Shown here: in pieces, positions 47,700 through 58,750 of the stretch
Layout of the letters: every line of letters begins with the position of its first letter
Numbering within the stretch: position 1 is the first letter of the stretch
DNA from: Heliocidaris tuberculata
Lineage: Eukaryota; Echinodermata; Echinoidea; Camarodonta; Echinometridae
Length of the DNA stretch: 64,000 nucleotides
Assembly: GCA_025618425.1 (NCBI GenBank)
Contig: CM046842.1
Location: 26,899,878-26,963,877 of the forward strand
Direction: 5' to 3'
The notes under the pieces: generated by a model
The model's input: only the letters and a program-made list of their open reading frames with translations
Database searches by the model: none
Told to the model about the DNA's origin: nothing
Made by a program: the position numbers and the translations under genes

Positions 47700-48898
47700 T
47701 CCACGAAGGCTTCAAGGCTAGTTGTCCGCTAAGTGTTTCACGAAACCCTCTTAGCCAACATCAACGACAACTAGCGAGAAGGACTTATGACGCCTTTAAC
47801 CATGTCATATATTTTTTAGTCGACATGCAGTGCCATCACATGTCATTTATCGGGTATATTATGGTCAGCAAAAAGGGAAGCTACATACAATTACAACTCC
47901 TCCAAAATTATCTTTCTGTGCATTCACTTAATCTGGAATTTATCATGTTTATATTATGAAAATCACATGAAAATCAGCAGTTTTTCTATTCAAGGCTTGT
48001 CTCCACTGAGTGAATCAACACTCTTTCCATATTCTAATGGAAAAAAATACAAACACTTTGACTGAGGTCATTTTAACAATATGAAAGGAAAATTTTTAAA
48101 AATCATGAAAATAAAGAAAACCAAAATAGAAATTTATGAAATAATAATAGACTGATAGTAATAGGCCTACATGTATATGAAACTGTGGTGGGATGGAAAA
48201 AAAGAAGTTAAACCAAGAATTAAAGGGTACCAATCACCCAAAAATATTTTACTCATACTGTGTACAGGTACATGTATGTTAGAGGTTCCACCTGTTCCAT
48301 GTCATTCTACTATATTCCAAATATGGGCTTTGAATTTCTATAAAGAGATATTACAAGTTTAATTATACTCTCTATAAGCATAAAAGTGATTCGTAAATAG
48401 ACTACTCAACATACCCGTACGTGTTTGCCAAGATAAGGGCTCGCGCGGAACCCAACTCGGAGGTTCGGTTCCGTGCGAGCACCTTCATGTTATTCTTTAA
48501 TTCCTTCATACTCCTAAATCGTTGACCTATAGAATTCCAGATTTATAAAGTTCTTTGAGGTTAATTTTATTCTTCCTAGCGGTATACAAATTAATTTTTC
48601 AGGTGGTTGGTACACTTTAAAATTGAAATTAATCCCCTTATGGGAAACTGAAAAAAAATTACAAATGAACAATGGGCAAGAAAAAAATACAAGCCTACTG
48701 ATAAGCAATGCGAAGTATTATAATCTAGAAAAAAAATATAAATTCATAACTATTGCTAGGTATGTCTTATATTAAAATGGATTTAGTATAAGTCTCTTAA
48801 CTTCTGAAGGCAAAGCTATTTCAAGATATGAGTCCTTAATATCTGATCGATTAGCATGAAAAATGGCGTGCTATTATAATGAACTTGAAAATTACATT
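47700..48898. repeat. Left arm of a large imperfect palindrome
   Basis: Its reverse complement follows the right arm from 49112 outwards: CATTTTTCATGCTAATCGAT, AATACTTCGCATTGCTTATC, TTGCCCATTGTTCATTTG, GGTTTTCTTTATTTTCATGA, GATTAAGTGAATGCA, and a TTTCGTGAAACACTTAGCGG block. Divergence is about 10-15% by eye. It contains the family C element at 48220-48620, which the right arm lacks. Confidence 0.9.
48220..48620. mobile_element. Family C element (copy 2) inserted in the palindrome arm
   Basis: Inverted copy of 37150-37524: ends TTAAAGGGTACCAATCACCC and GGTTGGTACACTTTAA, with the GCTCGCGCGGAACC...GGTTCCGTGCGAGC hairpin in the middle. The right arm has an uninterrupted site here (near 49400). 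Confidence 0.9.
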
Positions 48899-49953
48899 TT
48901 ATTTCTTATATATAATGACAAGAGTGCTTTTTGTGTGAAAACAAATAATTAAACGATCTTAGTAAATGGTTTCTATAAAGATTTATTTGGTGAACTAAAA
49001 TCTGATGAGGGAACTGTAATCTGACACCGCAGGCCCGCCATAGTCAACAGCATACGTGTATTCTGTGATTTTCAGACCCATATCGGTGATATGGCTAAAT
49101 ATACATAATTACACATTTTCAAGTTCGTTATGGCATACAGCACGTCATTTTTCCCGGGCATTTTTCATGCTAATCGATCAGATATGGAGGACCCATATCG
49201 CAAACTAGCTTTGCCATCGACTTACTAAGTCCATTTTAATATAAAATATACCTAGCCATAGTTATTAATTCATATTTTTTCTAAATTAGATCTATAATAC
49301 TTCGCATTGCTTATCAGTAGGCTTGTAATTTTTTCTTGCCCATTGTTCATTTGTCAATAGTATCAGTATAATTTTTTTTCTTTTTCAGTTCCCAATAATG
49401 GGATTAATTTTACAAGTCTTGGTTTAACTTTTTTTTCATCCCACCACATTTTGATATAGGCCTACATGTACATGTATGGTGGTGGATCCAGTGTCCGAAC
49501 ACTTTTCAGAAAATCAACGATAGCAAATAAAATATCAAACAAATATCTGTCAAACTTACATAATGAATGCTACAGAAGTCCTACAGAAAAAGAAGTTGAT
49601 GGAATTTTAAAAAGACAATGTAGATTTAATACGATATTCCCTTACGAGTGAACCCCTTCCCAACGACGCGGCGTTTTGGTCCCTTGAAAAAGGTACTGTA
49701 TTTCCGAACGTGTGAAACCTATGGGAAAAAGACACAACCTTTGTTTTATAGTGTGGTTTTCATACGCGTAATCCCACGCGTATGAAAACCCATTTTAGGC
49801 GCTTAACTGTACACGTTCGGTAATACAATCTGTTAGGAAATACAATCCTTGACTATATATTGTTTTTCGTTTTTATTTCGGTTTTCTTTATTTTCATGAG
49901 TTTGAAATTTATTAATTTTTTTTTTATACTGAAATGACCTTGATCAAATTGTT

Positions 49954-52150
49954 TTACCTACATGCAGGGGATACCTAGGGAAGATACTGAACGCAGGCAC
50001 TAGGCCTCTGTATTCAGTTCCAAGTTCTTCTTCCTTTTTAAGATGGCTGGATCATTTCCTGGTGCAGGTGACTCATAGTCGTACTTAATCGGCTCACTTT
50101 TCCAGCACCTATCCAATGCTACTTCAAAACTGTGCACACTCGGGGCAGTAATGGTGTCGTTAGAGAGATTATTCCATGGTTTACGTATTCGTACATAAAA
50201 AGAATTTTTGTACCTCTGAGTTTTGGTCCTAGGAATAAACAGTTTCTTACTATGCCCTCTTGTCTGATCTCTGGATTGTAATACAAGATTTGGTGTTACA
50301 TCAGAATCGTATTTATTAAAAATCTTGTACAATTCAATCATATCACCTCGAGCCCTCCTGTAAGCTAAAGTAGGGATATTCAACTGTCTCAATCGTTGTG
50401 CATAAGGCAGCCCCTTTAACTCTGGGACTAATCTAGTCGCTCTTCTTTGGACATTTTCCAAAGCATGAATATGTTTTTTTAGGTGGGGGCTCCACACCGC
50501 ATGAGCGTATTCTATTTGAGGGCGAACAAGCGATTTGTATAAAAGGGAGAAATTTTCCTTATCTAAATAAACAAAGGTTCGTCTGATTAAATTCATTAGA
50601 CTATTTGCCTTATTGATCTTTGTATGAAGATGTTCTTCAAAATTCAGCTTATCATCAATCACCACTCCCAAATCTTTCTCAGATGACACTTGCATGAGGG
50701 CACTTGGTGAATTATCACATGTCATATTATTATACACAAATGGCCTTGTTGGGGCAGACTGGGAGCTACCAATGGTGAGAACACTACATTTCTTAGAGTT
50801 GAATCTTAGCAGCCATTTGTCAGACCAGCATTGGAGCCTATCAAGATCCCTCTGAAGGGCAATACAATCATTTTCATCTCTAATATACTTGAAAATCTTA
50901 GTGTCGTCAGCAAATAGATAAACACTACTCTCGGCAATAGTGTCAGGTACATGTAGATCATTTATAAACAACACAAACAACACAGGCCCAAGAACACTAC
51001 CTTGTGGAATTCCACTCGCGACAAGACCCCAACTGGAAAACTCTCCATTCGCACATACACGCTGTCTTCTCCCAACTAGAAATGCCTCAATCCAATTTAC
51101 CACCAACTCACTTATGCCATAACTTCTAATCTTGGCAAGCAGCCGACGGTGGGGCACCTTATCGAAGGCCTTCATAAAATCTAAATAAATCACATCAATT
51201 GACCCATTTTCCTCCAGAGCGCTAGACCATTCATCAATTACGTTTATCAGTTGGAGCATTGTTGAACGACCAGGCAAGAAACCATACTGCTTGACACTAA
51301 ATAATTTGTTCATAGTCATATGATCCAGAATCTCATCACGAATCATTGATTCCATAAGCTTACACACTATACATGTAAGACTAATGGGTCTATAGTTCGA
51401 CGGCAGCGATCTATCACCTTTCTTAAAAACGGCACTAACATTTGCTGATTTCCAGTCTGATGGAACCACTCCTCTCCGCAAAGAAGTTTGGAAAATAACA
51501 CTCAAAGGGCCAGCTATGGCTGGAGCAATCTCACGCAGCACCCGAGGGTGAAACTCATCTGGTCCCGGAGACTTCGAGACATTAAGTTTGGAAAGCAAAG
51601 ACAGGACTTTGTCTTCAGTAATTTCAATATCACAAAATTCTTCCAAAATGTTTTGCTGAGGGAGACTGGGAATGTTATCAACAGGCTCATCCGTGTAAAC
51701 AGTAGAAAAATAATCAAGTAAGATATCAGCCTTTTCTTTATCAGTCTCACTAAGTTCTGAAGAAGATGAATGTGAATTCACAAGAGGAGCTACTCCAGAT
51801 TTGATTTTAGTCTTCGGATTTAATTTCACAGCTTTCGCAATATTTCTTTCATAGTTTTTCTGGAGCCACCTAGTGGCAGTTTTGACCCGATTACGGAGTC
51901 TGTTATACTCTTTTTTCTTGCTTTCTGTTCTATCCCTAAGATAACGCTCCCAACTCCTGTGTTTTTTCTTAATAAGCTTTAGCGTGTCATTATCAACAGG
52001 GAAATCACCTTTGTTTCCCCATGCCTGCCCTCTAGAAATTACTCTAGATGGAATAAACTTCTCCTGAGCAGATTTTACTTCATATTTGAAGATGCTCCAC
52101 TGACGTTCAACGTCATCTTCTGCTGGCGCCAACAGACTAGGCCAATCTTG
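49954..52150 (-). mobile_element. 5'-truncated non-LTR retrotransposon (CR1/Jockey group)
   Basis: Comparison with the uninterrupted left arm bounds the insertion at about 49954 and 52147-52152, with a possible TTGTT target duplication (49949-49953 and 52148-52152). It keeps the polymerase but not the endonuclease, as expected for an insertion truncated during target-primed reverse transcription. No A-rich tail is evident at its 3' end. Its polymerase is a different lineage from the element at 21.3-25.1 kb. Confidence 0.9.
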
Positions 52151-52231
52151 TTGTCTATTTTTCCCATTAGAATGTGGAAAGAGTTTCGATTCACTATAGT
52201 TCAAGAGGAGAGAACCCTTGAATAGGAACAT
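50000..52231 (-). CDS. LINE reverse transcriptase ORF (743 codons, chimeric start)
   Basis: The frame is uninterrupted and has all core motifs: SPGPDEFHPRVL at about 222, SNYRPISLT at about 278, YGFLPGRST at about 316, YLDFMKAFDKVPH at about 349, SGIPQGSVLGP at about 406, FADD at about 440, and a C-terminal PWNNLS. It encodes the enzyme that copies LINE RNA at the target site. The first about 27 codons (52231 to about 52150) are palindrome-arm DNA read in frame, not LINE sequence, so the annotated ATG is a fusion with flanking DNA. The intact frame suggests a young insertion. It is probably not mobile by itself, because the endonuclease is absent. Confidence 0.93.
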   Translation of the reverse strand: MFLFKGSLLLNYSESKLFPHSNGKNRQQDWPSLLAPAEDDVERQWSIFKYEVKSAQEKFIPSRVISRGQAWGNKGDFPVDNDTLKLIKKKHRSWERYLRDRTESKKKEYNRLRNRVKTATRWLQKNYERNIAKAVKLNPKTKIKSGVAPLVNSHSSSSELSETDKEKADILLDYFSTVYTDEPVDNIPSLPQQNILEEFCDIEITEDKVLSLLSKLNVSKSPGPDEFHPRVLREIAPAIAGPLSVIFQTSLRRGVVPSDWKSANVSAVFKKGDRSLPSNYRPISLTCIVCKLMESMIRDEILDHMTMNKLFSVKQYGFLPGRSTMLQLINVIDEWSSALEENGSIDVIYLDFMKAFDKVPHRRLLAKIRSYGISELVVNWIEAFLVGRRQRVCANGEFSSWGLVASGIPQGSVLGPVLFVLFINDLHVPDTIAESSVYLFADDTKIFKYIRDENDCIALQRDLDRLQCWSDKWLLRFNSKKCSVLTIGSSQSAPTRPFVYNNMTCDNSPSALMQVSSEKDLGVVIDDKLNFEEHLHTKINKANSLMNLIRRTFVYLDKENFSLLYKSLVRPQIEYAHAVWSPHLKKHIHALENVQRRATRLVPELKGLPYAQRLRQLNIPTLAYRRARGDMIELYKIFNKYDSDVTPNLVLQSRDQTRGHSKKLFIPRTKTQRYKNSFYVRIRKPWNNLSNDTITAPSVHSFEVALDRCWKSEPIKYDYESPAPGNDPAILKRKKNLELNTEA

Positions 52232-52577
52232 TGCTGACTTTCATATAATTTTCTTACTATAAGTATAAACATGAATAAATTCCAGATTAAGTGAATGCAT
52301 AGAAAGATAATTTTGAAGGAGTTGTAAAAGTATTCAGGGTCCCTTTTTGCCGACCATAATCTACCCAATGAATGACATGTGATGGGGCTGCACGTCGACT
52401 AAATAAGATATGACAGGGTTCGATGCGTCATAAGTCCTTGTCTCGCTAATTGTCGTTTATTCTTAGCTAAGATGGTTTCGTGAAACACTTAGCGGACAAC
52501 TAACTAGCGCTGACTTAGTCAAGAACTTAGACATACGACAGTTTCGAGAAACAGGCCCCAGATTCAGATAGAACAAA

Positions 52578-52984
52578 GAAGAAGAAGAAGAAGAAGAAGA
52601 AGAAGAAGAAGAAGAAGAAGAAGAAGGAGGAGGAGGAGGAGGAGGAGGAGGAGGAGGAGGAGGGAGGAGGAGGAGGAGGAGGAGGAGGAGGAGGAGGAGG
52701 AGGAGGAGGAGAAGGGGGAGAAGGGGGAGGAGGAGGAGGAGGAGGAGGAGGAGAGGAGGAGGAGGAGAAGGAGAAGGAGAAGGAGAGGAGGAGGAGGAGA
52801 AATAGAAGTTGAAGAAGAAGAAGAACTTAAGAAGAAGAAGAAGAAGAAGAACTCAAGAAGAAGAAGAAGAAGAAGAAGAAGAAGAAGAAGAAGAAGAAGA
52901 AGAAGAAGAAGAAAAGGAAAAAAGGAGGAGCCGGAGAAGGAGAAGGAGGAGGAGGAGGAGGAGGAGGAGGAGGAGGAGGAGGAG
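52578..52984. repeat. Long GAA/GGA purine tract
   Basis: About 400 bases of nearly pure purine: GAA triplets, then GGA triplets, then GAA and GGA again. Long homopurine-homopyrimidine mirror-like DNA can form triplexes (known property). Glu/Arg/Lys frames across it are not genes. Confidence 0.95.
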
Positions 52985-53894
52985 TGGCTACATCAACAAT
53001 AGCAATAACGACGTTAGTCAATCTCTTTCGTCTTTTTCTTAATTATTTCGAAAATCATTTGATTTACAGTACAGTCCCATACGTGTTATTTCGTGTATTC
53101 TGGTAGTAGACTTTCTAATTCTATTTCTACAATTTCTAGGCCAAATAAGGACGATTCAAACACTCAGACGTTCAGGTCTATGCAAAACATCATGAATTTA
53201 AAAAAAAAAATGCATTCTTCAGTTATGTTCTTTATGAATGTAAGGGAAATAATCGTTCACTTACCCAGTAAGATTGACGCTGTCTTTTTTAGATAAACCT
53301 TGGTCCATTTTCAGATAAGGTTGAAAAGGTAAAGTTGACTGAAATCACTGAATCAGAATCACTTTATTTACCGCCCTCTTGGGTCAAAATTGATCAGCGC
53401 TCCGATCCGGCTTCACCACTGAACTCTGTGATGTGTGTGTGTGTGTGCGTGTGACCGTTTTTTATATGATTGTCTGATTTATTGGGATTTACGTAACTGA
53501 ATAAATTTTGCCGACTAAAATATTTTCTCATAAAACCAGTGACAGTAATGGTAGCGATAAGTTTATCCAAAGGTTTTAGAAAAGACAATGGTAATTTATA
53601 AGCAATGTAGATTGGTTTATGAGACAAAAAGTTTAAAATGTACAAGATTCACAGATGAATATTAACACATAATATGAAAGAATTGTTACAATTTATTCAA
53701 AATTAAAACAATAAACCTACGTCATGACATTTCCACATACACCCCACCCCCCCCCCCCACAAAGAAGAAAAAAGAAAAACAAGAAATCATGCACTTCATA
53801 ACACATGAAGCCCAGTGGCGGCACCAGGATTTTAAAGTGGGGGGGGGGGCAAATGGGGGGCAAAATAAAATGTTGGGGGGGGCAAGGGCGGACA

Positions 53895-54540
53895 AAAAAA
53901 ATTTTGACACTTTTTGTAGTGAAAATGTACAGAATATTCGGCTATAAACCTACCCAGATATGAGGACATTTTGAGCATCTAGCTGAACTGGCCGATTATA
54001 AAGAGGTGTTAGTTATATACTGCGAGCGAGCGAAGCGAGCGAGCAAAAATTTTGACATTTTTCGTAGTAAAAATGTACAGAAATTACATATTCGGCTATA
54101 AAACTACCCCAATATGCATGAGGACATTTGAGCATCTTGCTGCCCGATTATGAGGTGGTAGTTATTTATTGCGAACACTTTTTGTCGTGAAAATGTACAG
54201 AAATTATATTCGGCTATGAAACTACCCAGATATGAGGACATTTGAGCATCTTGCTGCCCGATAATAAGGTGGTAGTTATACATTGCGAACGGGCAAAAAT
54301 TTTGAAACTTTTTGTGGTGAAAATGTACAGAAATGATTATTTGGCTATAAAACTACCCCAATATGAGGACATTTGATCATCTCGCGGCCTGATTATGTGG
54401 TGGGAGTTATAGGCCTGTATTGCGAGCGAGCGAAGCGAGCGAGCAAAAATTTTGACACTATTATAGTGGAAATGTACAGAAATTATTCGGCTATAAAACT
54501 ACCCAAATATGAGGATATTTACACGAGCTGAGCGAACAAA
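53895..54540 (+). repeat. Minisatellite, about five units of 100-150 bp
   Basis: Each unit carries GAAAATGTACAGAAAT-like, CGGCTATAAAACTACCC, ATATGAGGACATTTGA, and GGTGGTAGTTAT words. Two to three units end in GCGAGCGAGCGAAGCGAGCG. Related sequence occurs at 26630-26940. A C30 run (54551-54580) closes the array. Confidence 0.9.
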
Positions 54541-54937
54541 TTTGCCCCATGCCCCCCCCCCCCCCCCCCCCCCCCCCCCACCTTGATGCCGCTGTCGTAG
54601 TCGATTTGTTCCGGGTTCCGGGGGAACGAAAGGACTAGTCGATTCGTTCCAGTGGATTCAAGCAAGTGACCATGATGACTGCATATCGCTTTTGGCTGAT
54701 TATGTAACGAAAGCCGCCGTTTAATTCCGACATTAGCCAACAATTTCGGGGTACATTTTGATTATCAGTGTTGGTAAAATATGTTGAAAATATATTTTCG
54801 TATTTTTATTTTGTCTTTTCAATATCAATAGGTGTATGACATTCAATTTAATTCCATATTTTAGCCTCTTACATCTTCAAAGGGGCACACAATTTAACCC
54901 CATAACACAATATATCAACAGGTACACTCTACCAAGG

Positions 54938-55480
54938 AGTTATTACCCCGGGGGGGGGGGGGGGCACTCGAATTATATTTTGACGGGGGTGTGCCTCACG
55001 AATCCCCGAAAAGGGGGTCTAAGGAACTGACTTCAAGGTGTAAAATACGGGGTCTTGGGAACTATGATCTATTGGGTAGAGTGAAAAACAGGGTCTAGGG
55101 AACTACAAACTAACCTCGCTTTATCGGCGGTACACCTTCGCTATCGCAGGATCTCGGGACGGGCCGCGCCGGGGGCCGCGCCCGCGCCGTGTAGCGCTAG
55201 TAGCTAGCTAGCTGGAGCAGTTTTCAAGGCTCGCGCGATGAAAGGGCCTAGGGCGCGAGACCAGGTCGAGCGACCACTGCCTCCGCCACGCTCCCGGCCG
55301 CATGCGAACGGATATGTTTCATAACGGGGGTCTTCAGAGCGGGGCTGAGCGGCTCCTGAGCGGAACTGAGTATCTAGAGAACGGAAATCGGGGTCTGAAA
55401 AAGGGGGTCATCAAAGCGGCACGTCCCCGTACCACCAATATACGTGAGTGCCCCCCCCCCGGGGGTTATTACTCTACTAC
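54938..55480. mobile_element. GC-rich inverted-repeat element
   Basis: The left end GTTATTACCCCGGGGGG...GCACTC is the inverse of the right end GAGTGCCCCC...CCGGGGGTTATTAC. The interior has G+C far above its surroundings (for example GGGCCGCGCCGGGGGCCGCG near 55160) and several repeated GGGGTCT/GGAACT words. No long frame runs through it. Confidence 0.75.
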
Positions 55481-55549
55481 TAATTACTAGACTAAAGGTG
55501 GATCCAATCGGCGGGTAAAAATTCAGACGATTGGTTCCGGAGGATCCAA

Positions 55550-55790
55550 TCGCCTGCCCGGAACCAATCGCCTATGACACCGCCACTGTTTTCCAAGTTT
55601 CCGTTTTCTTTCTTTTTCCTTCTTTTCTCCATTCCTTTTTCACTTTTTTCTTTCCTTTTCTTTTCTTTTTCATTTTATTTTTTTTCACTCCGAAAATTAT
55701 TGGGGGGGGGGGCAACTGGGGGGGGCAAAGCTTCTGACTGGGGGGGGGGCATTTGCCCCCCCCCTCCCCTTGGTGCCGCCACTGATGAAG
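55550..55790. repeat. CT/TTC low-complexity and G/C tracts
   Basis: TTTTC repeats are followed by G10 and C8 runs. The word TGGTGCCGCCACTGATGAAG resembles the GCAGTGGCGGCACCAGG word at 53814 in reverse, so the block looks like a dispersed repeat edge. Confidence 0.6.
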
Positions 55791-56263
55791 CCTGTGTCCT
55801 TTACATCTCCACAGTGCACGCGGCTGCATATGTGCTTCTTGGGGGAAAGAACATGGCGGCCAGTATACGACGCCGGGGTCGTGCGCTCAACCGTGACGCC
55901 CATTCCAGTCATAGAGTTCAGTGGGCTTCAAGCTTTTGACGCGCAGTATCCGTAGCCCTAGGAGAGCACGATATGATGCGTAAATGATAAATTATGCATA
56001 AATTGTGATGTCATTTTTCGTCAGTTGTTTGTATCCAACCGAGCACAACTTACATACATGTAGGAAATCACACGGTACACCTGAATGTTTCATAAATTAT
56101 TATATCACATATAAACGTTGGAGTAGTCAGTTCCTCATTACTGGGAGGGGGGGGGGGGTGATTCTCCCTGCCAAAGGACATGAATGGATATTATTATATG
56201 GGTGTGCGTGTTTGTGTGTGTGTGCGCGCGCGCGCGCGCGGGTACGTGCATATATATGGATCC

Positions 56264-56575
56264 GGGCTAACTCGGCACTAGGGCGAACTCGGCACTGCGC
56301 GGTGACTATGTTTCAAGAGTTGAAGTCCACGCTACGCACCGTACCCTTTTTTAGCCTTAAATTTCATGTTTTTAATAATTTTACTTCTTGAAATTTTCAA
56401 CATTACTTCTTTGCGAATCATTTTACATATTGATATCAAATAATTTGAATTTAAGTGTTTTGAAATGTGTATTTAATGCGAAATTCAACACGAGTGTTTG
56501 CGATCAATTTAACTCTCTGGGCTCACTCAGCCGCGATTTTCCGCCAAGGCCAACATTGCCCTAGTGCCGGGTTAT
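56264..56575. mobile_element. Inverted-repeat element with CGGCACTAGGGC ends
   Basis: Left AACTCGGCACTAGGGCGAA and right TTGCCCTAGTGCCGGGTT are inverted. It is about 310 bp and AT-rich inside. Its left half duplicates CTCGGCACT twice. It is non-coding. Confidence 0.7.
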
Positions 56576-56869
56576 TTTTTTTTTATTATTTATTTATATT
56601 TTTAATGTGGATGACGACAGAATTGTACTTGAATATAATTTTTCCTCAATTTCCCCCCTGAAAGTTGGGGGATGATTGTACACACCGCCCCCTTCAAAAA
56701 GCAAGGGGATGCAACCCCCCCCCCCCCGCTATCTACGCCCCTGCATATAAAAACATGTATTAAGCAAATTTGGCAGAGTGCCTAAAGAAGCTCATTATAT
56801 AGGGAATGGACACTGAAGTAAAAATAAGAAACTACAGAGTTAGCTATTATCATTAGGGCCTATTAGTAT

Positions 56870-56899
56870 TGTTATTATTATTATTGTTATTATTATTAA

Positions 56900-56955
<56 letters not shown>

Positions 56956-56956
56956 T
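56870..56956. repeat. (ATT)n then (AGT)n microsatellite
   Basis: Triplet arrays. A G20 tract lies at 57218-57237. Between 56960 and 58380 I see only AT-rich sequence and no gene. Confidence 0.9.
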
Positions 56957-58383
56957 AGTAATAATGATAATCATTATTACTATTATTATTTGTTTTGTTT
57001 TTCATTATTATTATTATTATTTCTTTTTATATATCGTTGACAACAATAGGCATACAGTTATTATTGTTATTATTTTAAAAAGCGGTAAGTGAAGGGGTCG
57101 GTGCAATATAGTTTTATTATTTTACAACACAGGTAATACCCATTAGCAAATTGTAACACCTCGTCACTTCAGTGCCCCAGCGTGTCGACTGGGCTATTTC
57201 AGAGGTTTTGAGGACTGGGGGGGGGGGGGGGGGGGGCCTCATGGTCCCACACTCACAGCTATACAATGTCCGATCGTTACAAAATTTAGAGTGCACTTAG
57301 TTTATGATGTAACGTACAAGAATGCATAGTTACTTTTTTATTTTTTAAATACCATATTTTGAAATTAATGCTAGTTATTTATGCAAATCATTAAATGATT
57401 TTTATGTGAATGTATTAAAAAAAAATCGTATGGGGGGGGGGAGGTCAATATGGACCTCCGAAGCTCTCCCATTCGTGAAATATATTTGAAAGGAAGTTAT
57501 TTAGTATGTAGTAGTACAAATTACAATGTTGATTTATGCAAATTATATGCATATATTAATTTTAAAAAATTGTTATGTATTTCTTTATTTGTATCTCACA
57601 TGTAAATTATTGTTTTATTCCTTTTCTTTTCTGTTGCTTTGTAATTTGTTAGAGAAAGCAGAGTTATTTTCAACTTCAGTTCAGGTTTTAATTGTTCAAA
57701 AAATAAAAACACGCGGTAAAAAGAAGCAACAAATTAGAATCCTCCCGAATACGAATCGGCCATTTTTTATTGACATGTGATGTTTAAATGTTACGTAACA
57801 CCATAACCGCGGAACAAAATAAAAGACAGAAAAAGGAGGGGGAAGGGTGAGGAGAAGAAGAAGAAGAAAAAGGTCCCGTACCGTCACTTGTTAACGTGCC
57901 AGATTTGCTTAAGCTTTTGACAACTATATTCTCTCATTCCCATAGGATTAACACTAGAGCCACCCGGTTCCCGTAGCCAATGGGTGAAAATACAAACATT
58001 TTACAGCATACACTGATATTCCCCTTTGAAAACCATGACCATGATGACCAGAAGTCAAATTTTACTTTCTATGTTTAAAAAAAAAAGTGATTCCAAAATC
58101 ATTTCATTTTAATCCATCCTGAGGTAAGATAGGACAAACGTGAATGTATAGAACGGTGGAGGTACAATTAAGGCCTGTTTAACCTAACTTTGTACTTTTA
58201 GCCCAAGTGCTTTCCTCTTAAATGGAGCCCAATTTAACTTGTAAAAATCGGATCGGCTTTTTATAGTGACATGCTGCTTTGTTCATACCATTGGCGTAGG
58301 CAGGTCCTCATAAGTGGGGGGGGGGGGGGGGTATGATTTCCCTTAATGACCATATATATACTTAACTTGTCTTTGTTCAAAAC

Positions 58384-58650
58384 TCACCTGCCCCCGACAA
58401 AGGAATTAATTAATAAGGTTGAAGATTTGTAAATCTGTCGGTCAATTGAATCTGATGTCGCCAAAACCATGGCCCGTCTCCGTGGTCTAGTGGTTAAGGC
58501 ATTGGCGTTCTAAGCCAACGACCCGGGTTCGATTCCCGGCGGAGACATTTTTTCAACCTTTGCAAAAATTTCAAAAAGGGAGGACAGCTCTGGGGAACTT
58601 TGATTTAAGTTATACGCAACCATTATTCTCTCGTTTCCTTTCACATTGTA
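58384..58650 (+). mobile_element. Repeat carrying a tRNA-Arg-like gene (copy 1)
   Basis: A unit beginning CCCCGACAAAGGAATTAATT, followed by TTGAAGATTTGTAAATCTGT, the tRNA-like module, and TTGCAAAAATTTCAAAAAGG, then CTCTGGGGAACTTTGATTT, is present in inverse at 61745-62006. The tRNA-like part is about 90 bp inside the unit and not at the end, unlike a usual SINE. It is flanked by CA and TA microsatellites. Confidence 0.85.
58476..58546 (+). tRNA. tRNA-Arg(UCU)-like cloverleaf, copy 1
   Basis: The 71-nt sequence folds fully: acceptor GTCTCCG/CGGAGAC (7 bp), D stem GTCT/AGGC, anticodon stem TTGGC/GCCAA with loop GTTCTAA (anticodon TCT, U33 present, G at 32 unusual), and T stem CCGGG/CCCGG with loop TTCGATT. 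The A box TGGTCTAGTGG and B box GGTTCGATTCC are intact, so it could be transcribed by RNA polymerase III. It lies inside a dispersed repeat, so it may be a carried tRNA pseudogene and not a functional tRNA. Confidence 0.55.
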
Positions 58651-58705
58651 ATTATGTCACGAGAGTTGCCAAAGCTGTTTTATATGTTATTTCCTTACAA
58701 TTGTA

Positions 58706-58750
<45 letters not shown>

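Larger units (their letters stand above)
49112..52530. repeat. Right arm of the palindrome, carrying later insertions
   Basis: After matching the left arm out to about 49470, the arm is interrupted by about 380 bp (49485-49855) with a TTTTCATACGCG...CGCGTATGAAAA hairpin. It matches again at 49885-49953, is broken by a LINE, and resumes from about 52153 to 52530. The last part contains ATTAAGTGAATGCATAGAAA and CGAAACACTTAGCGGACAAC. Confidence 0.88.

Noticed and set aside
52809..53042. Glu/Arg-rich frame
   Set aside because: Translation of GAA and GGA triplets.
53895..54540. CRISPR-like array
   Set aside because: Units are 100-150 bp with no short constant repeat and unique spacers; this is a eukaryotic minisatellite.
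55811..55942. Possible terminal exon on the plus strand after a TCTCCACAG acceptor
   Set aside because: It has an open frame to a TAG with plausible composition, but the antisense frame is also open, no upstream exon in matching phase was found, and repeat edges lie next to it.
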